Assembly: GCA_946811695.1 (NCBI GenBank)
Contig: OX328123.1
Span: forward strand, 44,387,871 to 44,451,870
Origin: Gonocerus acuteangulatus
Taxonomy: Eukaryota; Arthropoda; Insecta; Hemiptera; Coreidae
DNA length: 64,000 nt
Reading direction: 5' to 3'
The notes under the pieces were generated by a model. The model saw only the letters and a list, made by a program, of their open reading frames with translations. It did no database searches and was not told where the DNA came from. This document shows positions 32,995 through 45,340 of the stretch, piece after piece (position 1 is the stretch's first letter; the number at the start of each line of letters is the position of its first letter). A program made the translations under genes and the position numbers.

Positions 32995-34151
32995 CAGAGA
33001 TGGGCATGGTTTTATTTACGTATAAATAAAAATACGAATTTATTCGTATTTCATATATTTGTGAATATGAATATAAATAAATTCGTACTTCATATATTTG
33101 TGAATACGAATATAAATAAATTCGTATTCATAAGTGTGAATACGAATTTATTTTTATTCACATATATTAAATATAAAAATACAAATAAAATTTTATTCGC
33201 AAATTTTTCTGCGAATAAAAATAAATTCACAGAAAAAATTGTAAATAATCACATCAAATGTGAATATTTACAAAAAATCAAGTGATTACAAAAAAAATCA
33301 CATTAAAATATACAAATAAAAATTTATTCACATTATAATTTGTGAATAAAAATTTATTCACAATAAAATTCGCAAATAAATCATGAATTTATTCGTATTA
33401 AGATGATATTACGAAAGTTATTAAAGGTGATGTTATGGTTATATTTAGATTTATTAGAACATATGTATTGCATACAGGCTATTGTTTTTATTATTAAATT
33501 AACAAACAGATGTTACGGAATTTATAATGTAACAGTGTTGTGTTTGTTCCAAACATATATATTTCTTTAATATAACAGGTGATATATATATTTTTTTTTT
33601 ATGGAGGTACAGATGACAAACTGTGTCCCTGCAGCATGGCTGGTGGTCCCGCGGTGACGGACTCGGGTTAAACAAAAAATCTAGGCGCTAATAATCTAGA
33701 CGTTAAACGCTTAAAAAAATCACCTTCAATAACTTTCGTAATATCATCTTAATACGAATAAATTCATGATTTATTTGCGAATTTTATTGTGAATAAATTT
33801 TTATTCACAAATTATAATGTGAATAAATTTGTATTCGTATATTTTAATGTGATTTTTTTTTGTAATCACTTGATTTTTGTAAATATTCACATTTTTTGTG
33901 ATTATTTACAATTTTTTCTGTGAATTTATTTTTATTCGCAGAAAATTTGCGATTAAAATTGTATTTGTATTTTTATATTTAATATATGTGAATAAAAATA
34001 AATTCGTATTCACACTCATGAATACGAATTTATTTATATTCGTATTCACAAATATATGAAGTACGAATTTATTTATATTCGTATTCACAAATATATGAAG
34101 TACGAATAAATTCTTATTTTTATTTATAAATAAAATTATGCCCATCTCTGA
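32995..34151. mobile_element. hAT foldback element with 8-bp target duplication
   Basis: The ends are CAGAGATGGGCAT at 32995 and its inverse ATGCCCATCTCTG ending at 34151. CAGAGATGGGCA is a typical hAT terminus. The flanks ATAAAAAC at 32987-32994 and 34152-34159 are identical, an 8-bp duplication as hAT makes. The arms (about 32995-33430 and 33713-34151) are inverted copies of about 435 bp, built from repeated AATACGAATTTATT-like phrases. The 280-bp centre is unrelated, with a GC-rich GGTCCCGCGGTGACGG piece. No transposase. Confidence 0.9.
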
Positions 34152-34780
34152 TAAAAACTAATATCATCTTTATTTTTTAGATAAAAAAATAAATAGGGAG
34201 AACAAAATAAAATTATCGTTGCTATTAATTTCGTTCCTGTTGAGGTACGAGATATACCTTTTATTAATCTTTACATTGAAAACATGGAATAAGAAGTATT
34301 GTACAAATATTTACACCGTCCTAAAGGAGACTGCGTGACTTGTAAACAAATAAATCTATTTAGATTACTTCAAATGTTATCCTTTCGCTACTAAGGACAT
34401 CCATTTCCATTCCTCCATAAATATTCATCATAGTCAGAATACAAACTCAACTATTTTCTACTACACAACAATAGCAAATACTGACAGAATCAATTATAGA
34501 TTAAAGTCTATTCCTTAATATCGCTAATAGAATTGTTTCATATTGCAAGAGAGAGGCCAAATTATCAGGCATACTGAGTACTCATCAGCAGGATATCTTT
34601 ACTTTTACAATAATGTGATTACTTAATTTTACATATTTATATTCTTATGAGGTTCTTTGCTTTAACAATTATCTTAGTATTTCTATGTTAGCAAAATCTT
34701 ATGAGTGTACATTTTCAATAGCCTAAATCCTTCAAAGCGATTGTTGTTCGCTCTCGCAAATGACTTATTTTTGTCTATTC
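34152..34780. other. AT-rich spacer
   Basis: No gene or repeat recognised. Confidence 0.5.
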
Positions 34781-34987
34781 TGGCCGAAAACTCCAATAAA
34801 TCTGTGTTTTTTTGGGTTTTTTTTAAGATGTTTAGATTTACATGTGGTTGTTAATTTAAACAAAGCGTTATTATTAAACAAATACTTATTATTAACTCCA
34901 ATAAATCTAAAAATAAGTTTAATAAATAAAAGGATGGGTTGGCCTAGGGACGGGTTGGGACCTCCAATCCTCTATCGATGGCACTAG

Positions 34988-35365
34988 GAAATTAAATCTT
35001 TAAATTTTGTGTTGAAAATATTTGTAGTGTTTGGAATATTGTAAGTAGAACTCTTGATCATCTTTGGTAAATTAGTGGATTATATACACTTTGTACAAAA
35101 CTCTAGTCTCTGTTTCTAGTCTACATTCTTTATACAAACAAATTTCTGTATTATTATTTCATTTATCATATATATGTACATCCATATATATATACATTTA
35201 TTTATTTATATTTCATATTATTTTTTTTTTTATTTTCTTACTTTGTTAGATTATATATAAAAAATAAATCTACGTTTTTTTTCTAGGGCTTATAATCATT
35301 GTTCTTAAAACTGAATGTCAAATCAATTTATTTATAGGTAGGAAATCCAGCTTATAATGTAGACT
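34988..35365 (+). repeat. Repeat X, inserted copy
   Basis: A block of about 375 bp interrupting a sequence that is continuous at 41001-41036 (in inverse), so the latter is its empty site. It begins near AAATTTTGTGTTGAAAATAT and ends near GTAGACTCAAT. The second copy, inverted, is 42341-42460 plus 45639-45900. A solo LTR is possible, as it starts TGTTG, but no clear target duplication was found. Confidence 0.65.
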
Positions 35366-35389
35366 CAATAAAAAGGAGATAAAATTTCC

Positions 35390-35450
35390 AAGTTTGGATG
35401 CCAGGCCCTCCAGCATATTAGTCGAGTGCTCTACCACTTGTCTACAGAAA
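35390..35450 (-). repeat. tRNA-like SINE head
   Basis: Minus strand AAGTGGTAGAGCACTCGACT resembles tRNA box A through the anticodon arm, followed by a weak T-arm. It is repeated at 40937-40998 on the plus strand. Confidence 0.5.
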
Positions 35451-36115
35451 TTGTCTGATTTGATGAAGTGGTAGCATAATTGCTGCCAGAATTAATTACT
35501 TTCTGTTCAATTAAGTAATTCGATGGGGTCTCATTTATTAAGTAACGATGTTTAATCACTAAAGGTGATTTATTTTAATAAATAAAATCTAAAATAAAAC
35601 TCCAATAAATGTGTGTGTGTTTTTTTTTTTTAAGATGTTTAGATTTATATGTGATTGTTAATTTAAATAAAGCGTTATTATTAAACAAATACTTATTATT
35701 ACAAAACTGAGAAATGATTATTAATGGTCAAAAATACAAAAAGTATGAGTTTACTTCAGGACTTCGGAAGAGAAAAGGCGAATTACGAAATCCGGATGTT
35801 GGGATGTCGCCCGGTCTTTTGACCGCAGTCAGCCACTGGCCCTCCAGGTTGGGGGAACATAAACACTGACACACACAGAGTACACTAAATACAGCACACT
35901 ACACACACCCCACACCAAAAAACTAAGGACATCCCTAAACTAAGGATGGTCATAAAACATCCCCCAATCCAAGGTGGAACAGCATGGGCCGTTGGACGAA
36001 TGGCTGAGGGGAACTCAGTCCTACCATGCGGACTCTGGATACCGGGCGACCTCCAGTTTCAAGAACTGCCTTACTGCAGTATGCGGGGCTCTGCTGCAGG
36101 TGACCTTTAGATCCC

Positions 36116-37159
36116 TTGCTTCTCGTGGGAACAATTGAGGAGTTAAATAATGAATCTTTGTCTTCGGACATAACAACAACGGAGGCTCTAACGCCCCTAT
36201 CGATCGAGTTCAATCTCGACCTTCTGGAGAGGGTTGCCTCTGAAGAAGAAGGGAACGCCAATATGGAATTGGAAACGGAGGGGATGCAAATTCCACCACC
36301 TGCACAGGAGGAGGAGTATACTCACACGGACAAGGGGGAGGAGAAATCCATGCCCCCTACCACCAGCGATAAGAAAATTAAGCTTGGTGGAGCTACTAGG
36401 AGACGCTTTCGCTGGCTCCGAAGACATGGGTATAGCAAGGAAGAGGCTACCAAGAGGTGCAGGGACCCTATGGGAACGCATGGGACCAAGAAGAAGAGGA
36501 GCAGATCTGAGGAGGAGGGTGAGAGGACTCGCTCCAGTGAGGCCACTCCTTTGGCGCGCAGCAAAAGGGCTAAGCTGAGCTCATCTGTGCAGCAGTCACA
36601 GGAAGGAAAGGAACGGGAGAGGGACATGGCTCCAGCTCTCTCGTAACGGAGAGCCCTTGAAGGGGTGAGGATTGGCATTTGCTGTCAGGAACACCCCACA
36701 GTTCAACTTGAAGGAGAGCAGTTTGAACTGATTAAGGAGGCTCTTCTATTGAAAATAGGCGAGGAACCGGACAGGGAGGTGAAGATTCGGTTCTACGACA
36801 TAATATGGAAGAGCGGCTGGATACAGCTAGTATGCTCAAACCAGGAGACAGCTGACTGGGTCCTGGAAAATGGTCCACTACTAACACCGTGGGAAGGGGC
36901 CAAACTAAAGGTCCTGAAGGAGCAAGACCTACCTCGTAGGAGTACCTTAATTGTGTATCTCCCTAAAACAAACAAAGAGGACAAAGCGCTTCTTAATTTG
37001 CTAAGGGCTCAGAACCCAAAGGACTTAAGGATAGAATCCTGGAGAGTGTATAGTAGAGATGATTCGATGCCTAAAATCACTCAGCTTGCTATGGGGATCG
37101 ATGAGGATACAGCCCACAAGCTTCTGGAAGGCAGGGATATGCTGCACTACGGCTTTTAA
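36116..37159 (+). pseudogene. LINE ORF1 (gag) with DUF4780-like domain, nonsense codon inside
   Basis: Residues 1-176 are charged and low in structure, with an arginine-rich GGATRRRFRWLRRHGYSKEE segment. A TAA at 36644-36646 interrupts, but the same frame continues as VRIGICCQEHP and onward to a domain with GWIQLVCSNQETADWVLENG, PWEGAKLKVL and DLPRRSTLIVYLP. This matches the DUF4780 domain found in gag proteins of insect LINEs. At 37150-37159 the frame ends; frame +1 (to 37631) goes on with a long lysine/arginine/glutamate-rich tail, so a one-base slip lies near 37155. The protein presumably binds element RNA. No CCHC knuckle was seen. Confidence 0.7.
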
Positions 37160-37631
37160 ATATAGGGTGATTGGAGGCCGCAAAGGGAAAGAGGCAAAAG
37201 GAGGCGAAGATTCCGTGCGTGTGGAAGAGAAGATGCAGGAGAGAGAGGAGGGAGTAGCTAGGGTGGATAGGGAAAAAGGAAAGGAAAAGCAAGAAGCCCG
37301 GACTCCTGAGGGATCGGAAGGAAAAGGTAGAGAGGAGAAGAGGGCTGGGGAGGCTACAGCCAAGAAGGATGACACGAGGCCCAGCACCTCAAGGAAGGAA
37401 GAGGAAGAGGAGGAGAGAAGGAAAAGATCTCGTCGTCCTCCCCTTGCTCATAGTCATAGGGACAAAGAAGAAGGAAGGGGCAGGCAGGATGGAAGAAGGC
37501 ACTCCACACCGACCCGTAGAGAAAGGCACCACTCACCTGGGAGAACAAGGGAGGATGACAGGATGGAGTGGCGCACCGAAAAGCGGAGACCCAGGGGCTC
37601 AGGGAAAAGGAGCCCCATACCACGCCCTTGA
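37160..37631 (+). pseudogene. Basic C-terminal part of the LINE gag, shifted frame
   Basis: The open frame continues the gag after the slip, with a tail very rich in K, R and E (for example EEEEEERRKRSRRPP). It ends with the stop at 37629-37631 and overlaps the first 64 bases of ORF2. Confidence 0.55.
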
Positions 37632-40429
37632 GTGAAAACTTAAGGTTCGAGCAGGTGAACCTTCATCGTGCAAGGGCAGCGACCAGCGTCCTCAATAGAG
37701 GGTTCATCTCCAAAAAATTAGACGTAGGGATCCTTCAGGAACCCTGGGCAGGCAAAGGAACTGTGATGGGCTTTTCATCTAAAGCAGGTAAGCTAATCTA
37801 CTGTACAAGTGTTGACAGACCAAGAGCAGCCCTGCTGATTAACAAAAGAGTCAATTTTTACTCTGTTCCAGACTTCATTAGAAGGGACCTGGTTGCGGTG
37901 GTCATAGAGGTGCCGACAGCGACAGGAAGACGGGAGGTGCTGATTGCCTCGGCCTATTTTCCTGGAGATGCTGTGGAAGTACCTCCAAACGAAGTTAATG
38001 ACCTAATCAATTACTGCAAGGACAGGAACCTAGACCTAATAATGGGTTGCGATGCCAACGCTCACAATAAGGTCTGGGGAAGCAGCAACAACAACATGAG
38101 AGGTGAGTCGCTCCTTGATTACTTAATATCGAACAATATTGATGTAGCTAATCGAGGCTCTGAGCCCACCTTTGTTACAGCAAATAGAAGTGAGGTGTTG
38201 GATCTCACAATGACAAAACAGTCCTTTAGTAAAAAGATACTCAATTGGCACGTCTCCAAAGAGGTCTCGATGTCTGACCATCGGCAAATAAGGTTTGAGG
38301 TCGGGGCAAAAATGGAGGCTCCACAACAGGTGAGAATTCCAAAACTGACAAATTGGACCCTTTACGGCAACATACTCCTAGAGGAGTATGAAGGAGAGGA
38401 GTTAGCAGTGGGTACTGCAGAGGAACTGGATAGAACCTCTGTAAAAATCCACAACGCCATGCATGAGGCGTTTGAAATTAGCTGCCCGCCAAGAATTAAA
38501 AGGCAAGAAAAGGAGCCACCATGGTGGAACAGCGAATTAGGAAAGCTCAGGAAAAAGGCCAGGGGGCTTTTCAATCGGGCAAAACAAAATGGTAATTGGA
38601 GGGACTATAAACAGTCCCTGACGGAGTATAACAAAGGAATCAGGCAGGCTAAGAGAAGGACCTGGAGAGATTTCTGCGAAGATGTTAGTAGCCTACCAGA
38701 AGCTGCTAGGCTACAGAAAGTGCTTGCCAAAAGGCACACAAATGAAATGGGACTGCTAAAGAGACCCGATGGGACGATTACGAGCAACCTGGAAGAGACA
38801 GTTAGGGAGCTACTAGTGACCCACTTTCCAGACTGCTCAGACGAAACAGAGGAGATGGATGAGCCTCCGGGGCATGAAAATGCAAACAAATGGATGCTTC
38901 AAGCAGCCAAGAAAATCTTTACAATTGAAAAGGTAAAGTGGGCAATAGGAACCTTCAAGCCGTTCAAGGCTCCTGGAGGAGATGGTATTATCCCTGCTCA
39001 GCTAATCCATGGGAAAGGAAAGCTTGCAGGCATTCTAGCAGCCATGTTTCAGGCAAGCTATGCAAATAGATACATCCCCTGTCTCTGGAGGGACACGGAT
39101 GTGATCTTTATACCAAAGGGACCAACAAGGCCCCTGGACTTACCTAAATCCTATAGACCTATAAGTCTCTCTTCCGACGTGCTGAAAACGATGGAGAAGG
39201 TAGTGGACATGCACATCAGAGAGGAAGGCATCCTCTTAGGAAGGCATCCTCTGCATGCCCAGCAGTTTGCGTATCAAAAGGGCAAATCAACAGAAACTGC
39301 CCTGCATTATCTAGTGGGAAAAATAGAGGACTCACTTCAGAACAAGGGAATTGCGTTATGTGCATTCCTGGATATAGAGGGTGCTTTTGACAATACCTCA
39401 TATGCAGCCATAGAGGAGGCTACCAAGGAGTTTGGTGCTGAGCTCATCCTCAGAAGATGGGTCAGGGCTATGCTGGGAAGCCGGCGAATCAGAGCAAGGA
39501 AGAGGTGGGTCTCCACAAGAATAAGGGCAACTAGAGGCTGCCCCCAGGGAGGTGTTTTATCACCCCTGCTGTGGACAATGGTGGTGGACTCCCTCCTTAG
39601 AACTCTCTCCGAAGCTGGATACAGGGTAATAGGATATGCGGATGATATAGTGGTTTTAGTAAGAGGGAGATTTCCGCATGTCCTAAAGGAACGTATGCAG
39701 CTGGCACTAGGAATGATTATGAGATGGTGCCGTAATCTTGGGTTAACTGTTAATCCTGAAAAGACCAAGGTAGTCCCTTTCTCTAGGAAAAGGAACCTGA
39801 ATATGGAACCTATCCTGGTGGAGGGGTCTCCTGTACTGGTCAAAAATGAGATCAAATATCTGGGAATAACACTGGATAGAAGGCTCACTTGGAATTTGCA
39901 CCTCAATAAACAGATTGAGAAGGCAAAGGTCTCTTTATGGGCCTGTAACAGGCTCTGCGGAAAGACCTGGGGTATAAGTCCGAGGATGTTCCTCTGGCTA
40001 TACACTGCTGTAGTAAGGCCTATGGTAACATACGCAGCACTAGTCTGGTGGACAAAAACTGAGGAGAAGACCGCAGCCAGCAGGCTAGAAAGAGTACAAA
40101 GGCTAGCATGCCTGGGAATCACAGGGGCAATCAGGACGTGCCATACTGCAGCGATGGAAGCAATCATAGGATTAACACCGCTAGCTATCCGCATCAAGCG
40201 AGAGGCCCTGATTGGTGCACTGAGAATTCAGTCCCTCAAAGTGAGGAAGGATGAGACTAGGGGACATCTCAGGATTATGCAAAGACTAAAAGAGAGCGAT
40301 TTATGCCTCACCCGGTCGGATGAGACGACACGGACACTTGTCTTCGACAAGCAGTTCAGTGTTGTCATACCCAGTCGACAGAGCTGGGAGGAAGGACAGG
40401 AAAGTCTCCAAAGAGACTCATTGATGTTC
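37568..40429 (+). CDS. LOA-like LINE ORF2: endonuclease and reverse transcriptase
   Basis: A 972-codon frame. The endonuclease runs from about residue 25 (FEQVNLHRARAA) with GILQEPW, MGCDANAHNKVWGS, EVLDLTM and SDHRQI. The RT shows PKSYRPISLSS, CAFLDIEGAFD, RGCPQGGVLSPLLW and GYADDIVV near residue 690, then KYLGITLD. All catalytic residues of both enzymes are visible. It stops being LINE at about residue 953; the last 19 residues come from the joined hAT arm, ending at 40486. The RNase H and C-terminal knuckle expected of this clade are missing, so this copy should be inactive despite an intact frame. Confidence 0.9.
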
Positions 40430-40627
40430 ACAGAAAAAATTGTAAATAATCACAACAAATGTGAATATTTACAAAAAATCAAGTGATTACAAAAAAAATC
40501 ACATTAAAATATACAAATAAAAATTTATTCACATTATAATTTGTGAATAAAAATTTAATCACAATAAAATTCGCAAGTAAATTATGAATTTATTCGTATT
40601 AAGATGATATTACGAAAGTTATTAAAG
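40428..40627 (+). repeat. Fragment of hAT foldback arm
   Basis: Nearly identical to 33223-33425 of the hAT element, from TTCACAGAAAAAATTGTAAA to ATTACGAAAGTTATTAAAG. Its right end coincides with the inner end of the hAT arm. It is joined directly to the LINE ORF2. Confidence 0.85.
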
Positions 40628-40793
40628 TCCTTTTATTAAAAAGGTTACCACACTTTTCTAGCCAGGATAGGGGTGATGCCTTTTCTTTTTTCGAAAGAAA
40701 AGCCACCAACCCAAGTGGGAATCGAACCCACGACCTTTGGCACGGAGTGTTAAGAGCTCACGCCTTAACCCTCACGGCTACCGGGTCTCCCAA
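40628..40793 (-). mobile_element. SINE-A copy 3
   Basis: Minus strand: head GACCCGGTAGCCGTGAGGGT, box B GTGGGTTCGATTCCCAC, then GGCATCACCCCTATCCTGGC. The A/T-rich tail is cut short at the join with the hAT fragment. Confidence 0.8.
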
Positions 40794-40839
40794 TTAATTA
40801 ATTAAAGAGTAACAATGTGCAAACTTAGCCACAAACATC

Positions 40840-41072
40840 GTTACTTAATAAATGAGACCCCATCGAATTACATAATTGAACAAAAAGTAATTAATTCTGG
40901 CAACAATTATGCTACCACTTCATCAAATCAGACAATTTCTGTAGACAAGTGGTAGAGCACTCGACTAATATGCTGGAGGGCCTGGCATCCAAACTTGGAA
41001 ATTTTATCTCCTAGTGCCGTCGATAGAGGATTGAATTGGAGGTCCCAGGTCGTTCCTAGGCTCACCCATCCT
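40840..41072 (-). repeat. Composite repeat, inverted copy without repeat X
   Basis: Inverse of parts of 34930-35560. The join ATCTCCTAGTGCC at about 41008 is uninterrupted here where the other copy has repeat X inserted. Confidence 0.75.
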
Positions 41073-41074
41073 TT

Positions 41075-41219
41075 TAGCACTTTCCTCCGAAGGAAAGTAG
41101 CTATTGAGGTTGGACTCATGACGGAATTTTTGAAAAATTTCTTCAAATCTTTATCGATCCTACCTAGTAGACACCGAAAATGACCCCCGTTAAAATTTAA
41201 ATATATCTATATATATATA

Positions 41220-41269
<50 letters not shown>

Positions 41270-42123
41270 TGTTAACACGATAGCGGCCAGAGTTTTTGTT
41301 TTTTCGTCACGAAACTTGGTATATAGCATTCATTTAGCAAACGATTGAACGAGTTCGTTAACCACCAAAGTCGGTCCACCGGAAGGGGGGGTTTACCCCG
41401 AACCCAAAACACTTATTTGACTATGTCAGCCGTAATATTTGTTATATTTCAACGAAACTTGGTATTCGTAGGGTAATATAGAGAGAAAAGTGAGATATAA
41501 AAATGAACTAAATCGGTTCATTAGAAGGGGGGGTTTACTCCGGACACACAATACCAATTCGCCACTACCAGCCGTGATTTTTGGTAGATTTCGACGAAAC
41601 TCGGTATTCGTAGTGCTAATCCACAGGTAAATATGTGTTGTAAAAATAAACTAAATCGGTTCATTAGAAGGGGGGGGGGGTTTACTCCGGACCCAAATTC
41701 CTAATATACTCATACCGGTCGTAATTTCTGCTGTATTGTAACGAAACGCGGTATACGTCGTGGGTAACTCATGAGAAAGAAGTGTTGTAAAAATGAGCTG
41801 AATCAGTCAATCGGAAAGCGGGGGTTTAATTTGTAATATATTTGAATAGAAAAGCCGGCAGACGTAGGTTCACAAAGCCGCCGCAAGGAGCGCTTTCTAC
41901 CACTAGAGTGACTGTATCCTGTTCCTGCGTTAGATCAAAATACGATAATATGAGGATTTTTGTGTTTATTACGTAGTTGATCAGTTACTCATTACAAAAT
42001 GAGAACTATTCACGTTTTTATTTTATTTATGTAGGATATTTTAAGCAAATTGTTCTGGAAAGCAGTCTACACTACCCAAATTCTGAGGAATGTGCTTAGT
42101 TATGCAGCTCCTGCGTGACGGAC
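41075..42123 (+). mobile_element. HINE-like repeat, copy 2 (most complete)
   Basis: TTTTAGCACTTTCCTCCGAA start, TA tract at 41205-41266, ACGATAGCGGCCAGAG, four internal blocks of about 120-130 bp each with a G-run, and GCTCCTGCGTGACGGAC at the end. It gives the best view of the internal tandem structure. Confidence 0.75.
41205..41266. repeat. (TA)n microsatellite of HINE copy 2
   Basis: TA run with one GCA interruption. Confidence 0.95.
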
Positions 42124-42340
42124 TTTATTAAGTTATAAATGGGTAGCTGCAAAGAGTAAAATCAGGCGGCCAGAGCACAGTACTGACTAAAACATCTCTC
42201 TTGTGTGCCGTACAGTCATGAATCAGATACCTATACAGTAACTGCCCGTCTGAGATTTCCCCTCTTTTACGGGATTTAAAGGACCTCTCTTTTTTGTGAC
42301 CTATGGGCCATGAAACGTAAGCTTTTACTTAGCTTTAACC

Positions 42341-42460
42341 CATTGAGTCTACATTATAAGCTGGATTTCCTACCTATAAATAAATTGATTTGACATTCAG
42401 TTTTAAGAACAATGATTATAAGCCCTAGAAGAAAAACGTAGATTTATTTTTTATATATAA
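42341..42460 (-). repeat. Repeat X copy 2, right part
   Basis: Inverse of 35251-35365. The other part lies at 45639-45900, beyond the Helitron that split it. Confidence 0.85.
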
Positions 42461-43664
42461 CTAGCTGTTACCCAGTGTACCATGCTACACCAACTTTATA
42501 TTATATAGTTGTAAGGAACAAACATACAGCTGGTAGATTTTTTTCACCTTGCCTATGACACTTCCCGTATCAAGACCTACCTGTGTGCCAAGTTTGGTCA
42601 ACATCGGTGAAACGCTGTGGATTTGTATAAGGAAAAAACAGATAGACAAAAAGCTGACAGATGATTTTGACCTAGCCTATGACACTCCCCGTATCAACCC
42701 CTACCTGTGTGCCAAGTTTGGTCAAAATCGGTAAAAAGCTGTGGATTTATATGAGGAACGAATTGAATGGCTTTTTCTTTTTTTGTTCCACAATGTAGTA
42801 TCCTTATACTGTGGGAGTTCATTTAGGTTCTGCAGGTTCCATCTTCCAACACTGCCTGCATTACAATCAAAGTAATATACATTTTTTTTTTATAATTTTT
42901 TTTAAGTATAATAATAATAATATTAAAATAGAGAAATATGATAGCGTAATGATAACAACTATAATAATAATACAAATACAAATAGTAACAATAATATTGA
43001 AAAAGAAACAAATTATAATATCAAAATTATAAATTAATTGAAAGAAATACAAAAAAAAGAATGAATATAAATGAATCAAATAAAATAAAATAACTGATTA
43101 ATGAAAAGAAAACATCCCTTCTTGCAATGGCTTATTCTTGCGATTGTTAAAACAAAATTCAATCAGGATTGTGGTCATGAGAAACTGTTCAATTATTTAC
43201 AGCAGCATTATTTTTCAAAAACAAATGCACTACTTTTCTCATTTGTTCCGACACTAAACATAAAGGTATGAATTCTGTATACGCACTTTTGATAAGATTA
43301 TATGATATAATAATAAAAAATAATGATTTGTCAAAATGAAATTATTTACAATGATAATCCATCGTCTCAGTTTAAAAATATATATATATATGTCAAGATT
43401 GCTTTACATACATTCAGAAAAATTTCACAAAAAGTTTTAGCGGAAATATTTTACTACAGCTCATGACAAACGTGTAGTAGATAGGGTGGGAGAAAGAGTA
43501 AAATCCTTGGTCTCTAATGGAAGTTATGAGCAAATCTGAAACTAAAAATGTAAAAAACTCAGTAGAGTTTGCTAATGTTGCATCTAGTTTAATGACAAAC
43601 ACTACAATTCTCCGTATGAGCCAAGTATATATTGAGCCTGCTATAAGTTCGGACAGTTTGCTAT

Positions 43665-45110
43665 AAGTTTATTAAGCAAATGCATGTGATAAAATGCAAT
43701 TCGCAAATCAAAAATTCAACTATGGAAAACAAACTGAAGCCAGCAAGTTAACAGATCAAAAACTTAATGTTTCAAATTTTAATGTTAGTTACTGGTGTGC
43801 AGTTACATGTGATAAAAATTAAGTTGTATTTCATTTTATATTGCCCAGCAAACCCTTCACTGAAGTAATGAATGTTTTGTACATGTAGGTAGTTTTCATT
43901 CTGAATAGCTTTGGGTTATTTTTTATAGTTTTTAAAATTAAATCGCTGTACTATAAAAAGTAATATATTGTTAGCTAAAATTTTAATTGAACAATTTTTT
44001 GTATTTAACGGAAAAAAAATTAAAGAATGAAAAAAACATACATTTTATTTTTTCATGTGATAGTGTATACCTTTTAGAATAATAATAAAAAAATATTTTA
44101 GTGATTTTCTTTTTATCGTTTTATGATATTCCACTTAGTGTGGAACGCCATATTTAATTTTTACAAAATGCATTTTACCACTTCAGGATTCTTTCAGAAC
44201 ATTTGTAATTACTTTATGCTTATATTATTTTTTTTTCTGGCTTCCATATTTATTGAAGTATTGTCATAGAAAATGTCATCAACATTGGTCGATAGGTATG
44301 ATTTATATTCTAGAACTAAGTGCACTTCCTTTGTCCAATCGATGATAACTGCAAAATTTGAAATACTTTAGCAGAGCATGAAATTAAACTATTTGAGATT
44401 GAGAAAAACTATTTTATATTCTTACTTATATCCATGAAAGGAATGAACATGCCAAGTTTCATTAAAATCTGAGATCATGGGTGTCAAATCCTATTTTTTT
44501 GGGTTGATTTGACATGGAATGACCCAAATGTTTAAATATCATGTCACACATAGATGATTTTAGGAGGTACGTTAAAGAACTAAAAGTATTTAAATTATTA
44601 AATTTCTGTGCAGGTTAATGGGTTAATGTTGAAGACATAGTTTATGTTAAGCAAATGCATGAGATAAAATGAAATTCACAAATACAAAAAAATTAACTAT
44701 GGAAAACAAACGGGAAACTCCAAATCAACAGATCAAATACTTGATATTTCAAATTACTTACTAATATATGATATTAATCCAAAATCTGAGAATATAGGGT
44801 TACAATTTAGATAATCACAACATTTTTCAACTGATCAAAAACTTAATATTTTAAATTACTTATTAATATATATTAGTCAAAATTCTAAGAAGGCTATAAT
44901 TTAGGTAAACACAAATATTTTACTAAAACTAAAAAGTTTTGGAAATTAGGTAAACAAACCAAACTTAAAAAAAGGATAATGGTTAATGGCTTCTAGGAGC
45001 TCAGTGTTGCTCTACATTTTCATCAGAAATTAATAAAATTGATCTTATTTGATATTACTTGTCCAAATCTTGAGAATATACGGCTATAATTTAAATAAAC
45101 ATACAAAGGT
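43665..45110. repeat. Internal repeats of Helitron D
   Basis: 43665-43785 and 44640-44755 share TTAAGCAAATGCATG, ACTATGGAAAACAAAC and CAACAGATCAAA. A unit of about 110 bp with ATTACTTATTAATATAT, TCTGAGAATATA and TATAATTTAG recurs at about 44725, 44840 and 45030. Confidence 0.6.
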
Positions 45111-45290
45111 TAAAACTGAAAAGTTTTGTTCGCAAAAGAAAAACTTTTCGCAAAAAAAGAAGAAAGTTTTTTTTAGCTTGCTAATCTCCACCTAGGACAC
45201 ACTGGAAAGAAAATTACTATTTCTGAATAATTCATTCTTCTTTAATTGACAATTTGGAACTCGTTACTTCCGAACTGTGAAGCCTAAAAG

Positions 45291-45295
<5 letters not shown>

Positions 45296-45336
<41 letters not shown>
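45296..45336. repeat. (TA)n microsatellite
   Basis: TA run inside Helitron D. Confidence 0.95.

Positions 45337-45340
<4 letters not shown>

Larger units (their letters stand above)
34785..35705. repeat. Composite repeat flanked by 105-bp direct repeats
   Basis: 34790-34895 and 35598-35702 are nearly identical direct repeats (ACTCCAATAAAT...AAGATGTTTAGATTTA...CAAATACTTATTATTA). Between them lie a block of about 60 bp (GGATGGGTTGG...GGCACTAGG), repeat X (34988-35365), and a tRNA-like sequence on the minus strand. Terminal direct repeats could be short LTR-like ends or a local duplication. Confidence 0.6.
35770..40427 (+). mobile_element. LOA-like LINE, 3'-truncated
   Basis: A GC-richer body than its surroundings, with a gag-like ORF1 and an EN-RT ORF2. 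The 5' UTR starts near 35770. Homology to LINEs stops at 40427, just before the expected RNase H domain. From 40428 the sequence is a piece of the hAT foldback arm, so the 3' end was lost by deletion or rearrangement rather than by ordinary 5' truncation. Clade by overall look of the endonuclease and DUF4780-type gag, hence tentative. Confidence 0.8.

Noticed and set aside
32956..33285. Frames rich in N, K and F in both hAT arms
   Set aside because: They are reiterated AT-rich arm sequence translated. The mirror frame at 33906-34145 is the inverted arm.
39337..40197. 286-codon minus-strand frame
   Set aside because: It is a shadow of the LINE RT on the plus strand, which has all the known motifs.
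42823..43079. Small AT-rich minus-strand frames inside Helitron D
   Set aside because: Low-complexity Y/I/F/K products of AT-rich DNA with no recognisable domain.
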